Shown here one piece after another: positions 17,484-26,208 of a DNA stretch of 64,000 bases (position 1 is its first letter; each line of letters starts with the position of its first letter). The stretch is taken from positions 310,001 through 374,000 of the forward strand of contig NZ_JAAXPN010000001.1 in NCBI RefSeq assembly GCF_012396505.1, in the 5' to 3' direction. The stretch comes from Periweissella fabalis. GTDB lineage: Bacteria > Bacillota > Bacilli > Lactobacillales > Lactobacillaceae. The position numbers and the translations under genes were made by a program. Under the pieces are notes generated by a model. The model worked only from the letters and a program-made list of their open reading frames with translations. It did not search any database and was not told the DNA's origin.

Positions 17484-18707
17484 ATGGCCAAACTTATCGA
17501 TCATACCAAAGCTAATCCGTCCCGGCTGTTAATTCAAATTGCCATCTACCTCGGCTACTTTGTCCAAGGATTTACGCTCATCATCTTGGCCCAAACTGTT
17601 AGTCAACTAACCGGCTTATGGCACGCATCCTTAGCTAGTGCCACGACAGTCGTTTCCGCCATTGGGTTTGGGAAGTTAGTCGCATACCCAATTTTGGGTG
17701 AACTTGCCGACCGGGTAAACCGCAAGAAATTACTCATCGTCGCGTTACTGGCGTACTTAACATTCTTTAGCTTATTGCCACTTACCCATACCGTCTGGCT
17801 CGCCTTTTGCTTAACTGGGTTAGCAGGGGTCGCCAATGCAACACTAGATTCAATTGCCTACCCAACGTTACTAGCGATTAATCATGGGAAATCAAACGGG
17901 AATGTCTTTATCAAAGCAATGATTTCACTCGGGGAAGCGATTTTACCCGTCCTCTTAGTAGTGTTATTACATCGCCAACTATGGTTTGGCTGGGCCTTTT
18001 GGACAGCCGCGGGTGTGTTAATTATCACGTTACTAATTGCATTAACAATCGATAGTCGGGTGCTAGCAACTTTAACGATTGCGCCTAAAAAACCAGCCCA
18101 AACCATGACCACGAAACATTGGCACTGGGATCTCTTGAATATCTTGTTCATGGTGTACGGCTTTACGGCGATGTGGTTAATGATTCACTTTACCCAGTGG
18201 GTGACGCGTTACTTTAAGACGCTTGAAGGATTCTCCGTTGCCCATTCGCAATTACTCTTGAGTGTCTACAGTATTGGTTCGCTGACGGGCGTGGGGATTA
18301 TCTTTGTGATCACCCAACGTGTATGGCTACAGGAAGCGACGTTATTGTTAATTACCGCAGTTAGCGCTTTAGTCGGTTTAAGCCTCGTCTTGGTTAGTCA
18401 CACGATGGCTTTAGCCGGAACGGGCAGCTTCATCTTTGGCGCCGCTGCGGCTGGTGGAGCACTGCAATTAGGCTTAAGTCAATTCATTGCCCACAATCCG
18501 GAATTTGCTGGCCGGGTGACCGGGTGGTACTTCTTTTGTGGCGGGATTGCGATTCTGGTGATGCCGGCTTTGACCGGAGCCTTTGCCGCCACGCACTTAG
18601 CACTTGTGATGCGCAACTTAGTTGTTGTCGCCCTGATTAATGTCGCGATTGTCGTGATTAACTTCCGCCATCAACGGCAACATGGTCACGAAGGTTTAGC
18701 AAATTAA
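17484..18707 (+). CDS. MFS transporter in the aromatic operon
   Basis: A 407-residue protein with 12 hydrophobic helices. The MFS loop 2-3 signature is recognisable as GELADRVNRKKLLIVAL. A central loop around 195-215 (KKPAQTMTTKHWH) separates the two six-helix halves. AAGGAGGGGA precedes the ATG. Its position between aroK-aroQ and aroC suggests transport of an aromatic amino acid or a shikimate-pathway intermediate, either uptake or efflux; the substrate is inference only. Members of this family are typically 400-420 residues, so it is full length. Confidence 0.8.
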   Translation: MAKLIDHTKANPSRLLIQIAIYLGYFVQGFTLIILAQTVSQLTGLWHASLASATTVVSAIGFGKLVAYPILGELADRVNRKKLLIVALLAYLTFFSLLPLTHTVWLAFCLTGLAGVANATLDSIAYPTLLAINHGKSNGNVFIKAMISLGEAILPVLLVVLLHRQLWFGWAFWTAAGVLIITLLIALTIDSRVLATLTIAPKKPAQTMTTKHWHWDLLNILFMVYGFTAMWLMIHFTQWVTRYFKTLEGFSVAHSQLLLSVYSIGSLTGVGIIFVITQRVWLQEATLLLITAVSALVGLSLVLVSHTMALAGTGSFIFGAAAAGGALQLGLSQFIAHNPEFAGRVTGWYFFCGGIAILVMPALTGAFAATHLALVMRNLVVVALINVAIVVINFRHQRQHGHEGLAN

Positions 18708-18735
18708 AATTTAAAATTGAAATGAGGAAAAGTAT

Positions 18736-19914
18736 ATGCAATACATGACTGCCGGTGAAAGCCACGGCCCCGAAGAAGTTGCGATTATTGAAGGAATTCC
18801 GGCTGGTTTAGCCATTAGTAGTGCCGATATTAATCAGGAATTAGCCCGTCGCCAACATGGCTACGGCCGTGGTGAACGCCAAAAAATTGAAACCGATACG
18901 GTCAGCATTTTAACGGGTGTTCGCCATCAAGTTACTTTGGGTTCGCCAATTACCTTAAATGTCCATAACGATGATCATAATAATTGGGCTGCGATTATGG
19001 CCCCGGATGAACCAGCCACGCCCGAAAATTCGGTCCGTAAAGTAATGCGCCCCCGGCCTGGCCATGCCGATTTAGTTGGGGGGATTAAATACCGTCATCA
19101 AGCTGATTTACGTAATGTCTTGGAACGCTCATCGGCCCGTGAAACCGTGATGCGGGTAGCGGTTGGAGCGGTGGCCAAGAAGTTACTCGCCGAAATTGGC
19201 GTCGATGTCCATGGCTTTGTGCAACAACTTGGCCCCGTTAAAAATGCGGCAGATGCCTTAACTAGCTTCCAAGATTTAGCGGCTGTACGGGCCATGAGTG
19301 AAAGCTTACCAACTAGGGCATTAAGTGCAGAAGTTGATCAACAAATGCAAGCCGTGATTGATGAAACTAAACGTCAGCGCGATACGGTTGGCGGGATGGT
19401 GCAAGTCATTGCGACGGGGATGCCCGCGGGCCTTGGTTCATACGTTAGTGCCGATACAAAGTTAGATGCGAAGATTGCGCGGGCCATTGTGGGCATTAAT
19501 GCGTTTAAAGCCGTTGATTTTGGCGCCGCGTTTGATCATGTCCAACTCTTTGGTAGTGAAGTGATGGATGAAATTTTATGGAGTGAAGCACAAGGCTTTT
19601 ACCGAGCGACTGACAATATGGGGGGCTTTGAAGGCGGGATGACGACCGGGGAAATGATTATTGTCCGCGGTGTCGTTAAGCCAATTCCAACGCTCTACCA
19701 ACCAATGCGTTCCGTAGATATCGATAACCACACGGAGCATAAAGCCAGCATTGAACGTTCTGATACAACGGCGGTTACAGCTGCGGCAGTCATTGCTGAA
19801 CACATGGTCGCAATTGAATTGGCCAAAGCGGTGTTAGACAAATTTGATAGCGATAATATTGAGCGCTTGAAAGAACAAGTTACAATATACCGGCAAGAAG
19901 TTCAAGCGTTTTAA
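18736..19914 (+). CDS. aroC: Chorismate synthase
   Basis: A 392-residue FMN-dependent lyase making chorismate, the branch point for the trp and tyr genes beside it. Signatures are MTAGESHGPEEVAIIEGIP, GYGRGERQKIETD and SSARETVMRVAVGAVAK. GAGGA lies 9 bases before the ATG. It is the last gene of the aro unit and is followed by a perfect hairpin terminator. The earlier pathway genes (DAHP synthase, aroB, aroD, aroE) are not in the window. Confidence 0.97.
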   Translation: MQYMTAGESHGPEEVAIIEGIPAGLAISSADINQELARRQHGYGRGERQKIETDTVSILTGVRHQVTLGSPITLNVHNDDHNNWAAIMAPDEPATPENSVRKVMRPRPGHADLVGGIKYRHQADLRNVLERSSARETVMRVAVGAVAKKLLAEIGVDVHGFVQQLGPVKNAADALTSFQDLAAVRAMSESLPTRALSAEVDQQMQAVIDETKRQRDTVGGMVQVIATGMPAGLGSYVSADTKLDAKIARAIVGINAFKAVDFGAAFDHVQLFGSEVMDEILWSEAQGFYRATDNMGGFEGGMTTGEMIIVRGVVKPIPTLYQPMRSVDIDNHTEHKASIERSDTTAVTAAAVIAEHMVAIELAKAVLDKFDSDNIERLKEQVTIYRQEVQAF

Positions 19915-20006
19915 ACACCGCTGCCATACAAATTCATAATCTGCACTATTTAGTAAGCAGAATGGCTTGTTGGAGGAATTGGGAGTGATAAAAAATAAAT
20001 AACAAC

Positions 20007-20047
20007 AAAAACTACTAGCTTAAATTGATTATAAGCTAGTAGTTTTT
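20007..20047 (+). terminator. Terminator of the aro unit
   Basis: The perfect arms AAAACTACTAGCTTA and TAAGCTAGTAGTTTT flank AATTGATTA and continue into T's. Confidence 0.85.
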
Positions 20048-20069
20048 GTTTATAAATTATACAAATTGA

Positions 20070-20131
20070 ACTAGTACACACCATACAATATCTCGAAAGT
20101 CAAAACCAAGCCAACATGGGGTGAATTGGGG
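20070..20131 (+). repeat. Dispersed ~60-bp repeat, copy 2
   Basis: CTAGTACACACCATACAATA followed by the GTCAAAACCAAGCCAACAT and GGGGTGAATTGGGG core. It is close to copy 3 (22661) and more diverged from copy 1 (7347). It lies just downstream of the aro terminator. Confidence 0.8.
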
Positions 20132-20208
20132 TTCAATAATGTCATGAAATCACAGTCTGGCATCGACACACTATGAATGCCGTCCTTGTGCGTGATGGGA
20201 TTGCAAAA

Positions 20209-20241
20209 AAGCGGCTAGCTCGAATCTCGAGTTAGCCGCTT
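20209..20241. terminator. Terminator at the end of lipoprotein 1
   Basis: The arms AAGCGGCTA and TAGCCGCTT are extended by CTCGA/TCGAG. The A-run on the left makes it a terminator for the minus-strand gene. Confidence 0.75.
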
Positions 20242-20291
20242 AAATTAAGCCAATTTATTTAGTTTTTAGATCCATCAGTAATAACTACTTA

Positions 20292-21194
20292 TTAACGAAT
20301 ACTTGCAGCCATCTTAACAGCTGTTTCTGGATCATGAGCAGTAAGGGTAAAGACAATATTACCATCTTGCCACTTAATTACTTGATCACGCATCCGTGGA
20401 GTAATGGTACTGTTAAATGAGATTTGACCAACGCTCTTAGGAGCTGGTAAGAAGTATTGATCTAACCAGTCAAGCACTTGGTGAGCAAGGGGATCTGGCT
20501 TTTGATTAGCTAATGAATTAGCTTTAACACCAAGTGACCAATTACCTTCATTCCAGTAGAGGTTACTGTGACCAGCACCTTGATCATAAAAGGCGGTGAT
20601 TCCAGATTTTAAACCGGTAACTGGCATGCCACTAAAGGCATCCTCTGCAACAATATAGCTGATTTGCTTTTTAGCTTCGTCTGCAGAATTAAAGGTTTGC
20701 TTTTGTAAGACAGCGTATGGGTTTTGCTTAGTAACAGCAGGACTATTAAATGCAAGTGGTTTGTCACCAACTGTGTAATTAATAGTGTAGTTATTGTGAT
20801 TACCGGTATAAGCAATATTAAGATTTTCACTGCCTTGACCTAACCCAGTTACTTGTGGTAGAGCCACTTTACCTAATTTAGCTTGTAAATCAGTATTTAA
20901 AACCTTAATGCGATCACGTTGAGGGGTTGGTTGGGCTTTGATAAGGCGATCAAGAGCCCGCTTAGCAGATGGATTATTTTGGAGAGTATTATTGTCATTA
21001 CCAACAGTAGCAATTGGACTACCAGCATTAGAATTATCAACATCATTATTATTAGTGTTTGAAGCTGAGCTACTTGAAGAAGTTGTACTACTTGAATCAG
21101 CAGCATTATTTGAACCTGGTTGGCTACAAGCTGCTAAGGTTCCGGCGATAAGGGCAACAGGGACTACTAAGCTTAGTTTCTTAAAATTTAACAT
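20292..21194 (-). CDS. Lipoprotein with Ser/Asn-rich linker, paralogue 1
   Basis: A 300-residue secreted lipoprotein. The signal peptide KKLSLVVPVALIAGT ends in LAAC, with lipidated Cys at residue 23. A low-complexity Ser/Thr/Asn/Asp linker (about 25-75) precedes a conserved domain of about 200 residues containing NYTINYTVGDKPL, EDAFSGMPVTGLKSGI and HSNLYWNEGNWSLGVK. I do not recognise the family. The domain is nearly the same as in the neighbouring gene at 21630, so these are tandem duplicates. GAAAGGA precedes the ATG. It is most likely an envelope-anchored binding or structural protein. Confidence 0.8.
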   Translation of the reverse strand: MLNFKKLSLVVPVALIAGTLAACSQPGSNNAADSSSTTSSSSSASNTNNNDVDNSNAGSPIATVGNDNNTLQNNPSAKRALDRLIKAQPTPQRDRIKVLNTDLQAKLGKVALPQVTGLGQGSENLNIAYTGNHNNYTINYTVGDKPLAFNSPAVTKQNPYAVLQKQTFNSADEAKKQISYIVAEDAFSGMPVTGLKSGITAFYDQGAGHSNLYWNEGNWSLGVKANSLANQKPDPLAHQVLDWLDQYFLPAPKSVGQISFNSTITPRMRDQVIKWQDGNIVFTLTAHDPETAVKMAASIR

Positions 21195-21629
21195 AATTAC
21201 ATCCTTTCAATATTGGAAAGCTTTGAGTGAAAATAGGCACTAATATATTTAATAAAAAGGTATCGATGACAGGACTCGAATACGATTTTAAAACTTTTAG
21301 CGAAAAGGTTTACGCATCGGCCTTATTAACAGGTTGTTACCAAAAAATTACATTTGTGTAACAAACATAGTAATCATTATACGGAGATATTCAAAATTTG
21401 CACTGTATGTGTCAAATTTGAAACTAATATCTTAAAAAAATTTAAATATTGTGATTAGTTGGGGTTAAAACTATACAATACCTTTTTTTTATGGTAGCTC
21501 AAAGAGCTATTGTATAACTAATAGTTAATCAAGAAATTGGTCTGTATTTTGTGATACTCTCCCAAATCAATAAAAAAGGTAACTCAATAATACTTTATCC
21601 AGCATCATGAATTACCTAAGCATATTATA
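21195..21629. other. Gene-free stretch between the two lipoprotein genes
   Basis: About 435 AT-rich bases. It contains a terminator for the upstream minus-strand gene (21572-21617) and presumably the promoter of paralogue 1. A T-arm-like string at about 21266 (minus strand TTCGAGTCC) is not part of a foldable tRNA. Confidence 0.5.
21572..21617 (-). terminator. Terminator after lipoprotein paralogue 2
   Basis: On the minus strand AGGTAATTCA pairs with TGAGTTACCT, followed by a run of T's. Confidence 0.6.
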
Positions 21630-22502
21630 TTAGTGCATACTTGCTACCATTTTAATGGCAGTTTCTGGATCATTGGCGGTAAGGGTGAAGACCATTGTAC
21701 CATCTTGCCACCGAATTACTTGGTCACGTATTTCAGGAGAAATGGTGCTATTAAAAGCAATTTGACCAACTTCTTTAGGTGCAGGTAAATAATAATGATC
21801 TAACCAATCAACAACTTGGTGGGCTAAGATGTCTGGTTTTTTATCATCATTAATATCAGTCTTAACACCTAGCGACCAATTACCTTCATTCCAATATAGA
21901 TGAGTATTTCCAGCTCCTTGATCATAAAACGCAGTAATGCCTGCTTTTAGACCGGTAACTGGCATACCACCAAAAGCATCTTCTGCAACAACGTAACTAA
22001 CTTGTTGCTTAGCTTCATTTGCTGAACTAAAGGTTTGTTTTTGTAAAACCGCATATGGATTTTGACCGTTAACTGCTGTTTTATTAAATTCAAGGGGTTT
22101 ATCGCCAACGGTGTAATTAATTGTGTAATTATTATGATCACCATTAAAAGTAATATTAAGGTTTTGATTTCCTTGCGTTAAGCCACTAACTTGAGGCAAA
22201 GCCACGTTACCAAGTTTTTCTTTTAAAGAAGTGTTTAAATCTTTAATTCGATTTCTTTGAGTAGTTGGTTGAGCTTTAATCAAGCCAGCAGTAGATTCCT
22301 CTGCCGCGGGGTTATCTTGCGTCGTTGTTGTATCGATGCTAGATGAATTTCTACTGGGATGCGGATCTGAATCAATTGTATTTGTAGGGTCAGATGAACT
22401 ACTTGAATTAGTTGTCTTAGAACTTGCTTGACTACAGCCAGCTAAAGTTCCTACTAGTAATGCCACCGGAATTACTAAACTAAACTTCTTGAAAGTTAAC
22501 AT
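21630..22502 (-). CDS. Lipoprotein with Ser/Asp-rich linker, paralogue 2
   Basis: A 290-residue paralogue of the 20292 gene. The signal peptide KKFSLVIPVALLVGT ends in LAGC, with Cys at residue 23. The linker is shorter and differs in sequence, whereas the C-terminal domain (NYTINYTVGDKPLEF, EDAFGGMPVTGLKAGI, NTHLYWNEGNWSLGVK) is conserved almost throughout. This shows that the linker evolves freely while the folded domain is constrained. No family name is recognised. Each copy has its own promoter region and terminator. Confidence 0.8.
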   Translation of the reverse strand: MLTFKKFSLVIPVALLVGTLAGCSQASSKTTNSSSSSDPTNTIDSDPHPSRNSSSIDTTTTQDNPAAEESTAGLIKAQPTTQRNRIKDLNTSLKEKLGNVALPQVSGLTQGNQNLNITFNGDHNNYTINYTVGDKPLEFNKTAVNGQNPYAVLQKQTFSSANEAKQQVSYVVAEDAFGGMPVTGLKAGITAFYDQGAGNTHLYWNEGNWSLGVKTDINDDKKPDILAHQVVDWLDHYYLPAPKEVGQIAFNSTISPEIRDQVIRWQDGTMVFTLTANDPETAIKMVASMH

Positions 22503-22842
22503 ATCTTAATTTCCTTTGCTAGGTGCTAATAAATGTATGATTATGCTTTATTCATACTATCTTATATTCTTAATTAAAAATTATGAATATAAATAATTAT
22601 ACGGATTATTAGTGCAGATAGCAACAGTATCTATAAGGTAACTAAAAATCGTTTAAATAGTAATAGTACACACAGTACAATATCTCAAAAGTCAAAACCA
22701 AGCCAACATGGGGTGAAATCGCAGGTCAATACAAAAGCCGTATTTAACTAGCTAAACTTAAATGGAGCTAGACAGATATTAATAACGTTTCATATTAATA
22801 ATAGTATAATGAAGGTAACTTATAATGAAGGGTGGGTACCTA
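22503..22842. other. Divergent promoter region with repeat copy 3
   Basis: About 340 AT-rich bases between divergent genes. It holds repeat copy 3 (22661-22720) and a TATAAT at 22805-22810 suited as the -10 box of the acidic protein gene. A clear -35 box was not found. Confidence 0.5.
22661..22720 (+). repeat. Dispersed ~60-bp repeat, copy 3
   Basis: TAATAGTACACACAGTACAA and the GTCAAAACCAAGCCAACAT core with GGGGTGAAAT. It matches copy 2 in the core and copy 1 in the first 20 bases, so it looks closest to the ancestral sequence. Confidence 0.8.
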
Positions 22843-23796
22843 ATGGCATACGATGATTATGATGAACCTTATGATCGTGATGAATATCTGGATAGTTTTG
22901 ATCATGAAGATACTAATTATGATGATATTGATTACGATCCAGAAATTGATGAAACCTTAGACCATGATTTATTTGGCTACCCCAACGACTTACCAGACGA
23001 GGAAGAGGTGAGTAATCCAGCATTATTTAATGCTGATGGAGGGTTAAAGGACGATCCCATCATCACTCAACAAACGGCTTATGAAAGTCAAATTTTCGGT
23101 GATTATCCAGTTGGTGGCTATGATTATCCTAATCCAAGTGACTTGTTACCCGGGGATGAATTATATCATCCAGGGATGTATCCAGAGCAAATCGAAGCTA
23201 ATCCATTGGCATTTCAAACGGGTATCCCACCAATTGGATTACCTAGTACAATGGACTATGGTACACCGTACGATGATTTTCTTGACGACAACGGAATTGT
23301 GGATGTCTTAGCTCCCAATTATCTGGGACCAATTTATTGGAATGATAACTTGAGCCTGTTAGAATGGCAAAATCTGTACACGCGTAACTATATCTGTGGG
23401 ATTGATCCTTATACATATCGACCATATAATGTTTTGGCACCGTACTACTGGTGTTTTGATTATTCACCAGCGGAATGGGATGCCTTATACGCAGCTAATA
23501 TTGCTAGTGGCGGTAATTATGTCAAACCTATTAAGCACGTCAAAGAACCACAACCTACCCAAGCTACAGCCACTAATGAACTAATCAGTGCGGTGGCTCC
23601 CAAGGTAAATGGTGCTAAATCAGTGGAAGAATTAACATATTTTGGTAAGCCGTTAACTCCAACACAACTTAAAGTCCGCAAATTCTTGGATGTCCATCCG
23701 GTAATGACTCGACTTGGGAAAACCATAATCTATCTCATTATCTTGATTCGTGGGATTTATGCAGTTTATCAAATCATTCAGTGGGTACAAAATTAA
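22843..23796 (+). CDS. Acidic Asp/Tyr-rich tail-anchored protein of unknown function
   Basis: About 317 residues if translation starts at the ATG at 22843, which has AAGGGTGGG 6 bases upstream; an in-frame ATG at 22825 is possible but lies very close to the likely transcription start. The first third is extremely acidic and Tyr-rich (DDYDEPYDRDEYLD). The middle holds two related blocks, VLAPNYLGPIYWN with LLEWQNLYTRNYI, and VLAPYYWCFDYS with EWDALYAANIASG. A single hydrophobic helix near the C-terminus (TIIYLIILIRGIYAVYQII) would anchor it with the bulk in the cytoplasm. There is no signal peptide and no recognised family. Confidence 0.75.
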   Translation: MAYDDYDEPYDRDEYLDSFDHEDTNYDDIDYDPEIDETLDHDLFGYPNDLPDEEEVSNPALFNADGGLKDDPIITQQTAYESQIFGDYPVGGYDYPNPSDLLPGDELYHPGMYPEQIEANPLAFQTGIPPIGLPSTMDYGTPYDDFLDDNGIVDVLAPNYLGPIYWNDNLSLLEWQNLYTRNYICGIDPYTYRPYNVLAPYYWCFDYSPAEWDALYAANIASGGNYVKPIKHVKEPQPTQATATNELISAVAPKVNGAKSVEELTYFGKPLTPTQLKVRKFLDVHPVMTRLGKTIIYLIILIRGIYAVYQIIQWVQN

Positions 23797-23808
23797 AAAG
23801 ATAGCAAA

Positions 23809-23849
23809 ATACCCTTATCGCCGCTATGTTACGATAAGGGTATTTCCTT
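23809..23849. terminator. Bidirectional terminator
   Basis: The arms AAATACCCTTATCG and CGATAAGGGTATTT lie between the convergent acidic-protein and copA genes. Confidence 0.8.
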
Positions 23850-23852
23850 CTA

Positions 23853-25781
23853 TTATGCTGTTGTAGTGTGAAGTGTAATTTTACTTTTACCTAGTAATAC
23901 TGAACTAGTCACAACCGATAATGAACTAAAAGCCATTGCTAAACCAGCAATTTCGGGGCTTAAAGTCAAACCTAAGCCGTAGAATAGACCAGCTGCCACC
24001 GGAATTCCAAGCACATTGTAGATGAAGGCCCAAAATAAGTTAAGCTTGATGCGATTAAAGGTCTTCTTACTTAGGGCTAAAGCCGTATCAACATCGCGTA
24101 AGTCATTTTTGATAAGGACAATCCCACCAGCATCAATCGCAATATCCGTGCCCGAACCCATCGCAATGCCGACATTCGCCGTAGTGAGGGCAGGAGCATC
24201 ATTAATTCCGTCCCCAACAAAGGCCACAGCACCACTATGTTGCAAGTGCTTGATGTGATCCGCTTTGTCAGCTGGTAAGACATCGGCAATAACTTCATCA
24301 ATCCCAACTTGATTGGCAATTGATTCAGCAACACGTTGGTTATCACCGGTTAACATAACAGTTTTTAAGCCCCGAACATGTAGGGCGGCAATCGCTGCTT
24401 TAGACGTCGCTTTCGGTGCATCCTGAATCGCAATTAAACCAATGACTTGATTGTTCAAGCCTACAAAGACGACGGTTTTGGCTTCATTTTGGAGCGTTTG
24501 CATTTGAGTTTTTAATTCAGCACTGATTTGCACATCAGCGAGTAACTTGTCATTCCCAACAAAAGCTTTTTGGCCATTGACTTGCGCTTGCACACCTTTA
24601 CCTTCAATCGCTTGGAAGTCTTGGACTGGTGTCGCAGCAATAGCTTGGGCTTTTGCATACATGAGAATGGCGGTTGCCAAGGGATGTTCAGATGATTCTT
24701 CCAAGCCAGCGGCGACAGCAATGATTTGCTTAGCATCACCAATCACATCCGTAACTTCCGGTTTTCCAACGGTAATTGTCCCAGTTTTATCAAAGACCAC
24801 TGTTTTAACATCGTTGACGGCTTCTAGAACTTCTCCGTTTTTAATCAAGATACCCATCTTAGCTCCTCGACCAGTCCCAACCATCAAGGCAGTTGGTGTT
24901 GCTAATCCAAGCGCACAAGGGCAGGCAATTACCATGACAGAAACCGCAAAGATTAACGCATCAGCAACGTTAGCTCCAAGGGCAACATACCAAACTAAGA
25001 AGGTTGCAATCGCAATAATTAAGACGATTGGGACAAAAATATCTGAAACTTTATCGGTTAAATTTTGAATTGGTGCGTGACTATTTTGGGCTTTTTTAAC
25101 CAGTTCAACAATTTGGGCCAACATCGTGTCATTACCAACTTTTTCAGCTTTAAAGATGAAGGTTCCAGTACTATTGATTGTTGAACCAATTACGTTATCA
25201 CCGGTAGCTTTTGAAACCGGCATACTCTCACCAGTAACCATTGATTCATCAATCGTTGAAGTTCCTTTGACAATCGTGCCATCAACAGCTACTTTTTGGC
25301 CAGGTTTAACACGGATTAGATCACCTGCCACAATTTCAGCTAGCGGAATTTTAACAAATTGACCATCCCGTTGCACTTCAGCTTCTTTCGCTTGTAAGTT
25401 AATTAGCTTTTCAATCGCACTGGAAGCATTATCACGCATTTTTGCTTCTAATACTTGCCCAAGTAAAACGAAGGTGATTACGAAAGCGGCACTTTCAAAG
25501 AAGACCGCTTTGCCAGTCAACATCGCGTAAATACTGTAAATGTAGGCCGTTGCGGTTCCAATGGCGACGAGCGTATCCATATTCGAATGGTGCTTTTGGA
25601 ATGCCGACCATGCACTAATGATAAATGGACGTGCAGCTATAAGCATTACTGCAGTGGTTAAGGCAAACATTGTCCAATGACCACCAGGAAGCATAAAGTG
25701 GGTGAAGGGCATTAAAATCATATCGACTAACATTGGTAGTGAAAGAATTAATGCTGCCCAAAAACGAGTTGTTATTTTCAT
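23853..25781 (-). CDS. copA: Copper-translocating P-type ATPase
   Basis: A 642-residue P1B-type ATPase. The membrane Cu site motif CPCALGLATP, phosphorylation site VFDKTGTITVG, SEHPLATAI, TGESMPVSK and the hinge VGDGINDAP are all present. This is the P1B-1 (Cu+) pattern. No N-terminal heavy-metal-binding CxxC domain is present; the protein begins almost directly with the first membrane helix. The start is the ATG at 25781 with TTGGAGG upstream; a TTG four codons earlier is part of that ribosome site. It is last in the copY-cupredoxin-copA operon and should export copper under CopY control. Confidence 0.93.
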   Translation of the reverse strand: MKITTRFWAALILSLPMLVDMILMPFTHFMLPGGHWTMFALTTAVMLIAARPFIISAWSAFQKHHSNMDTLVAIGTATAYIYSIYAMLTGKAVFFESAAFVITFVLLGQVLEAKMRDNASSAIEKLINLQAKEAEVQRDGQFVKIPLAEIVAGDLIRVKPGQKVAVDGTIVKGTSTIDESMVTGESMPVSKATGDNVIGSTINSTGTFIFKAEKVGNDTMLAQIVELVKKAQNSHAPIQNLTDKVSDIFVPIVLIIAIATFLVWYVALGANVADALIFAVSVMVIACPCALGLATPTALMVGTGRGAKMGILIKNGEVLEAVNDVKTVVFDKTGTITVGKPEVTDVIGDAKQIIAVAAGLEESSEHPLATAILMYAKAQAIAATPVQDFQAIEGKGVQAQVNGQKAFVGNDKLLADVQISAELKTQMQTLQNEAKTVVFVGLNNQVIGLIAIQDAPKATSKAAIAALHVRGLKTVMLTGDNQRVAESIANQVGIDEVIADVLPADKADHIKHLQHSGAVAFVGDGINDAPALTTANVGIAMGSGTDIAIDAGGIVLIKNDLRDVDTALALSKKTFNRIKLNLFWAFIYNVLGIPVAAGLFYGLGLTLSPEIAGLAMAFSSLSVVTSSVLLGKSKITLHTTTA

Positions 25782-25804
25782 TTTTACCTCCAATTGAGTA
25801 TAAA

Positions 25805-26176
25805 TTACTTAATAATGACTTTACCGTGGAACATGTCCATGCCACAGGCCCAAGTGTATTCACCAGGCTTGCTGGTGTCGATGTCAACGGCAACTTGCTT
25901 ATCTTGAGGTAAGGCTTGGTTGATGCCAAAGTCTGAAAAGACAACATGATCAAGACAGCTTGAGGCATCCTTACGTGTAAAGTACAATGTCGCTGGCACT
26001 CCATGTTCAAGCACAACTTCCTCTGGTGAGTAACCACCTTTAACTTCAATATCGATATCTTGGTGGTTATTAGTTATTTTGGCTGTCCCGGTTGCAACAG
26101 CATGTTTACCAAAGAACCACCAGATGATGAAGCCAATTAGGGCCAGCCCAATAAGTAGAATAAGTATTTTAAGCAT
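25805..26176 (-). CDS. Membrane-anchored cupredoxin-like copper-binding protein
   Basis: A 123-residue protein with one N-terminal membrane helix (ILILLIGLALIGFIIWWFF) and an extracytoplasmic cupredoxin-like fold. Candidate copper ligands are in SSCLDHVVF and TWACGMDMFHGKVII (Cys, His, Cys, Met, His). It sits between copY and copA with spacings of 32 and 23 bases, so it is co-transcribed. It may bind copper at the outer face, or receive it from CopA; that role is inference. No copZ chaperone was found here. Confidence 0.85.
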   Translation of the reverse strand: MLKILILLIGLALIGFIIWWFFGKHAVATGTAKITNNHQDIDIEVKGGYSPEEVVLEHGVPATLYFTRKDASSCLDHVVFSDFGINQALPQDKQVAVDIDTSKPGEYTWACGMDMFHGKVIIK

Positions 26177-26208
26177 AATAAGCTCCTTTTAAAATAGAAT
26201 ATAAGTAA

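Larger units (their letters stand above)
19915..20291. other. Gene-free stretch after aroC
   Basis: It holds the aro terminator (20007-20047), repeat copy 2 (20070-20131) and the terminator of the minus-strand lipoprotein (20209-20241). No frame of note was seen. Confidence 0.6.

Noticed and set aside
8424..19803. Many open frames antisense or out of frame within the trp/aro genes
   Set aside because: They lie inside well-conserved enzymes, have no ribosome sites and encode low-complexity or Ala/Val/Ser-rich sequence typical of shadow frames in GC-richer genes.
21255..21285. TTCGAGTCC on the minus strand as part of a tRNA
   Set aside because: Only the T-loop-like string is present; no stem partner, anticodon arm or acceptor can be drawn.
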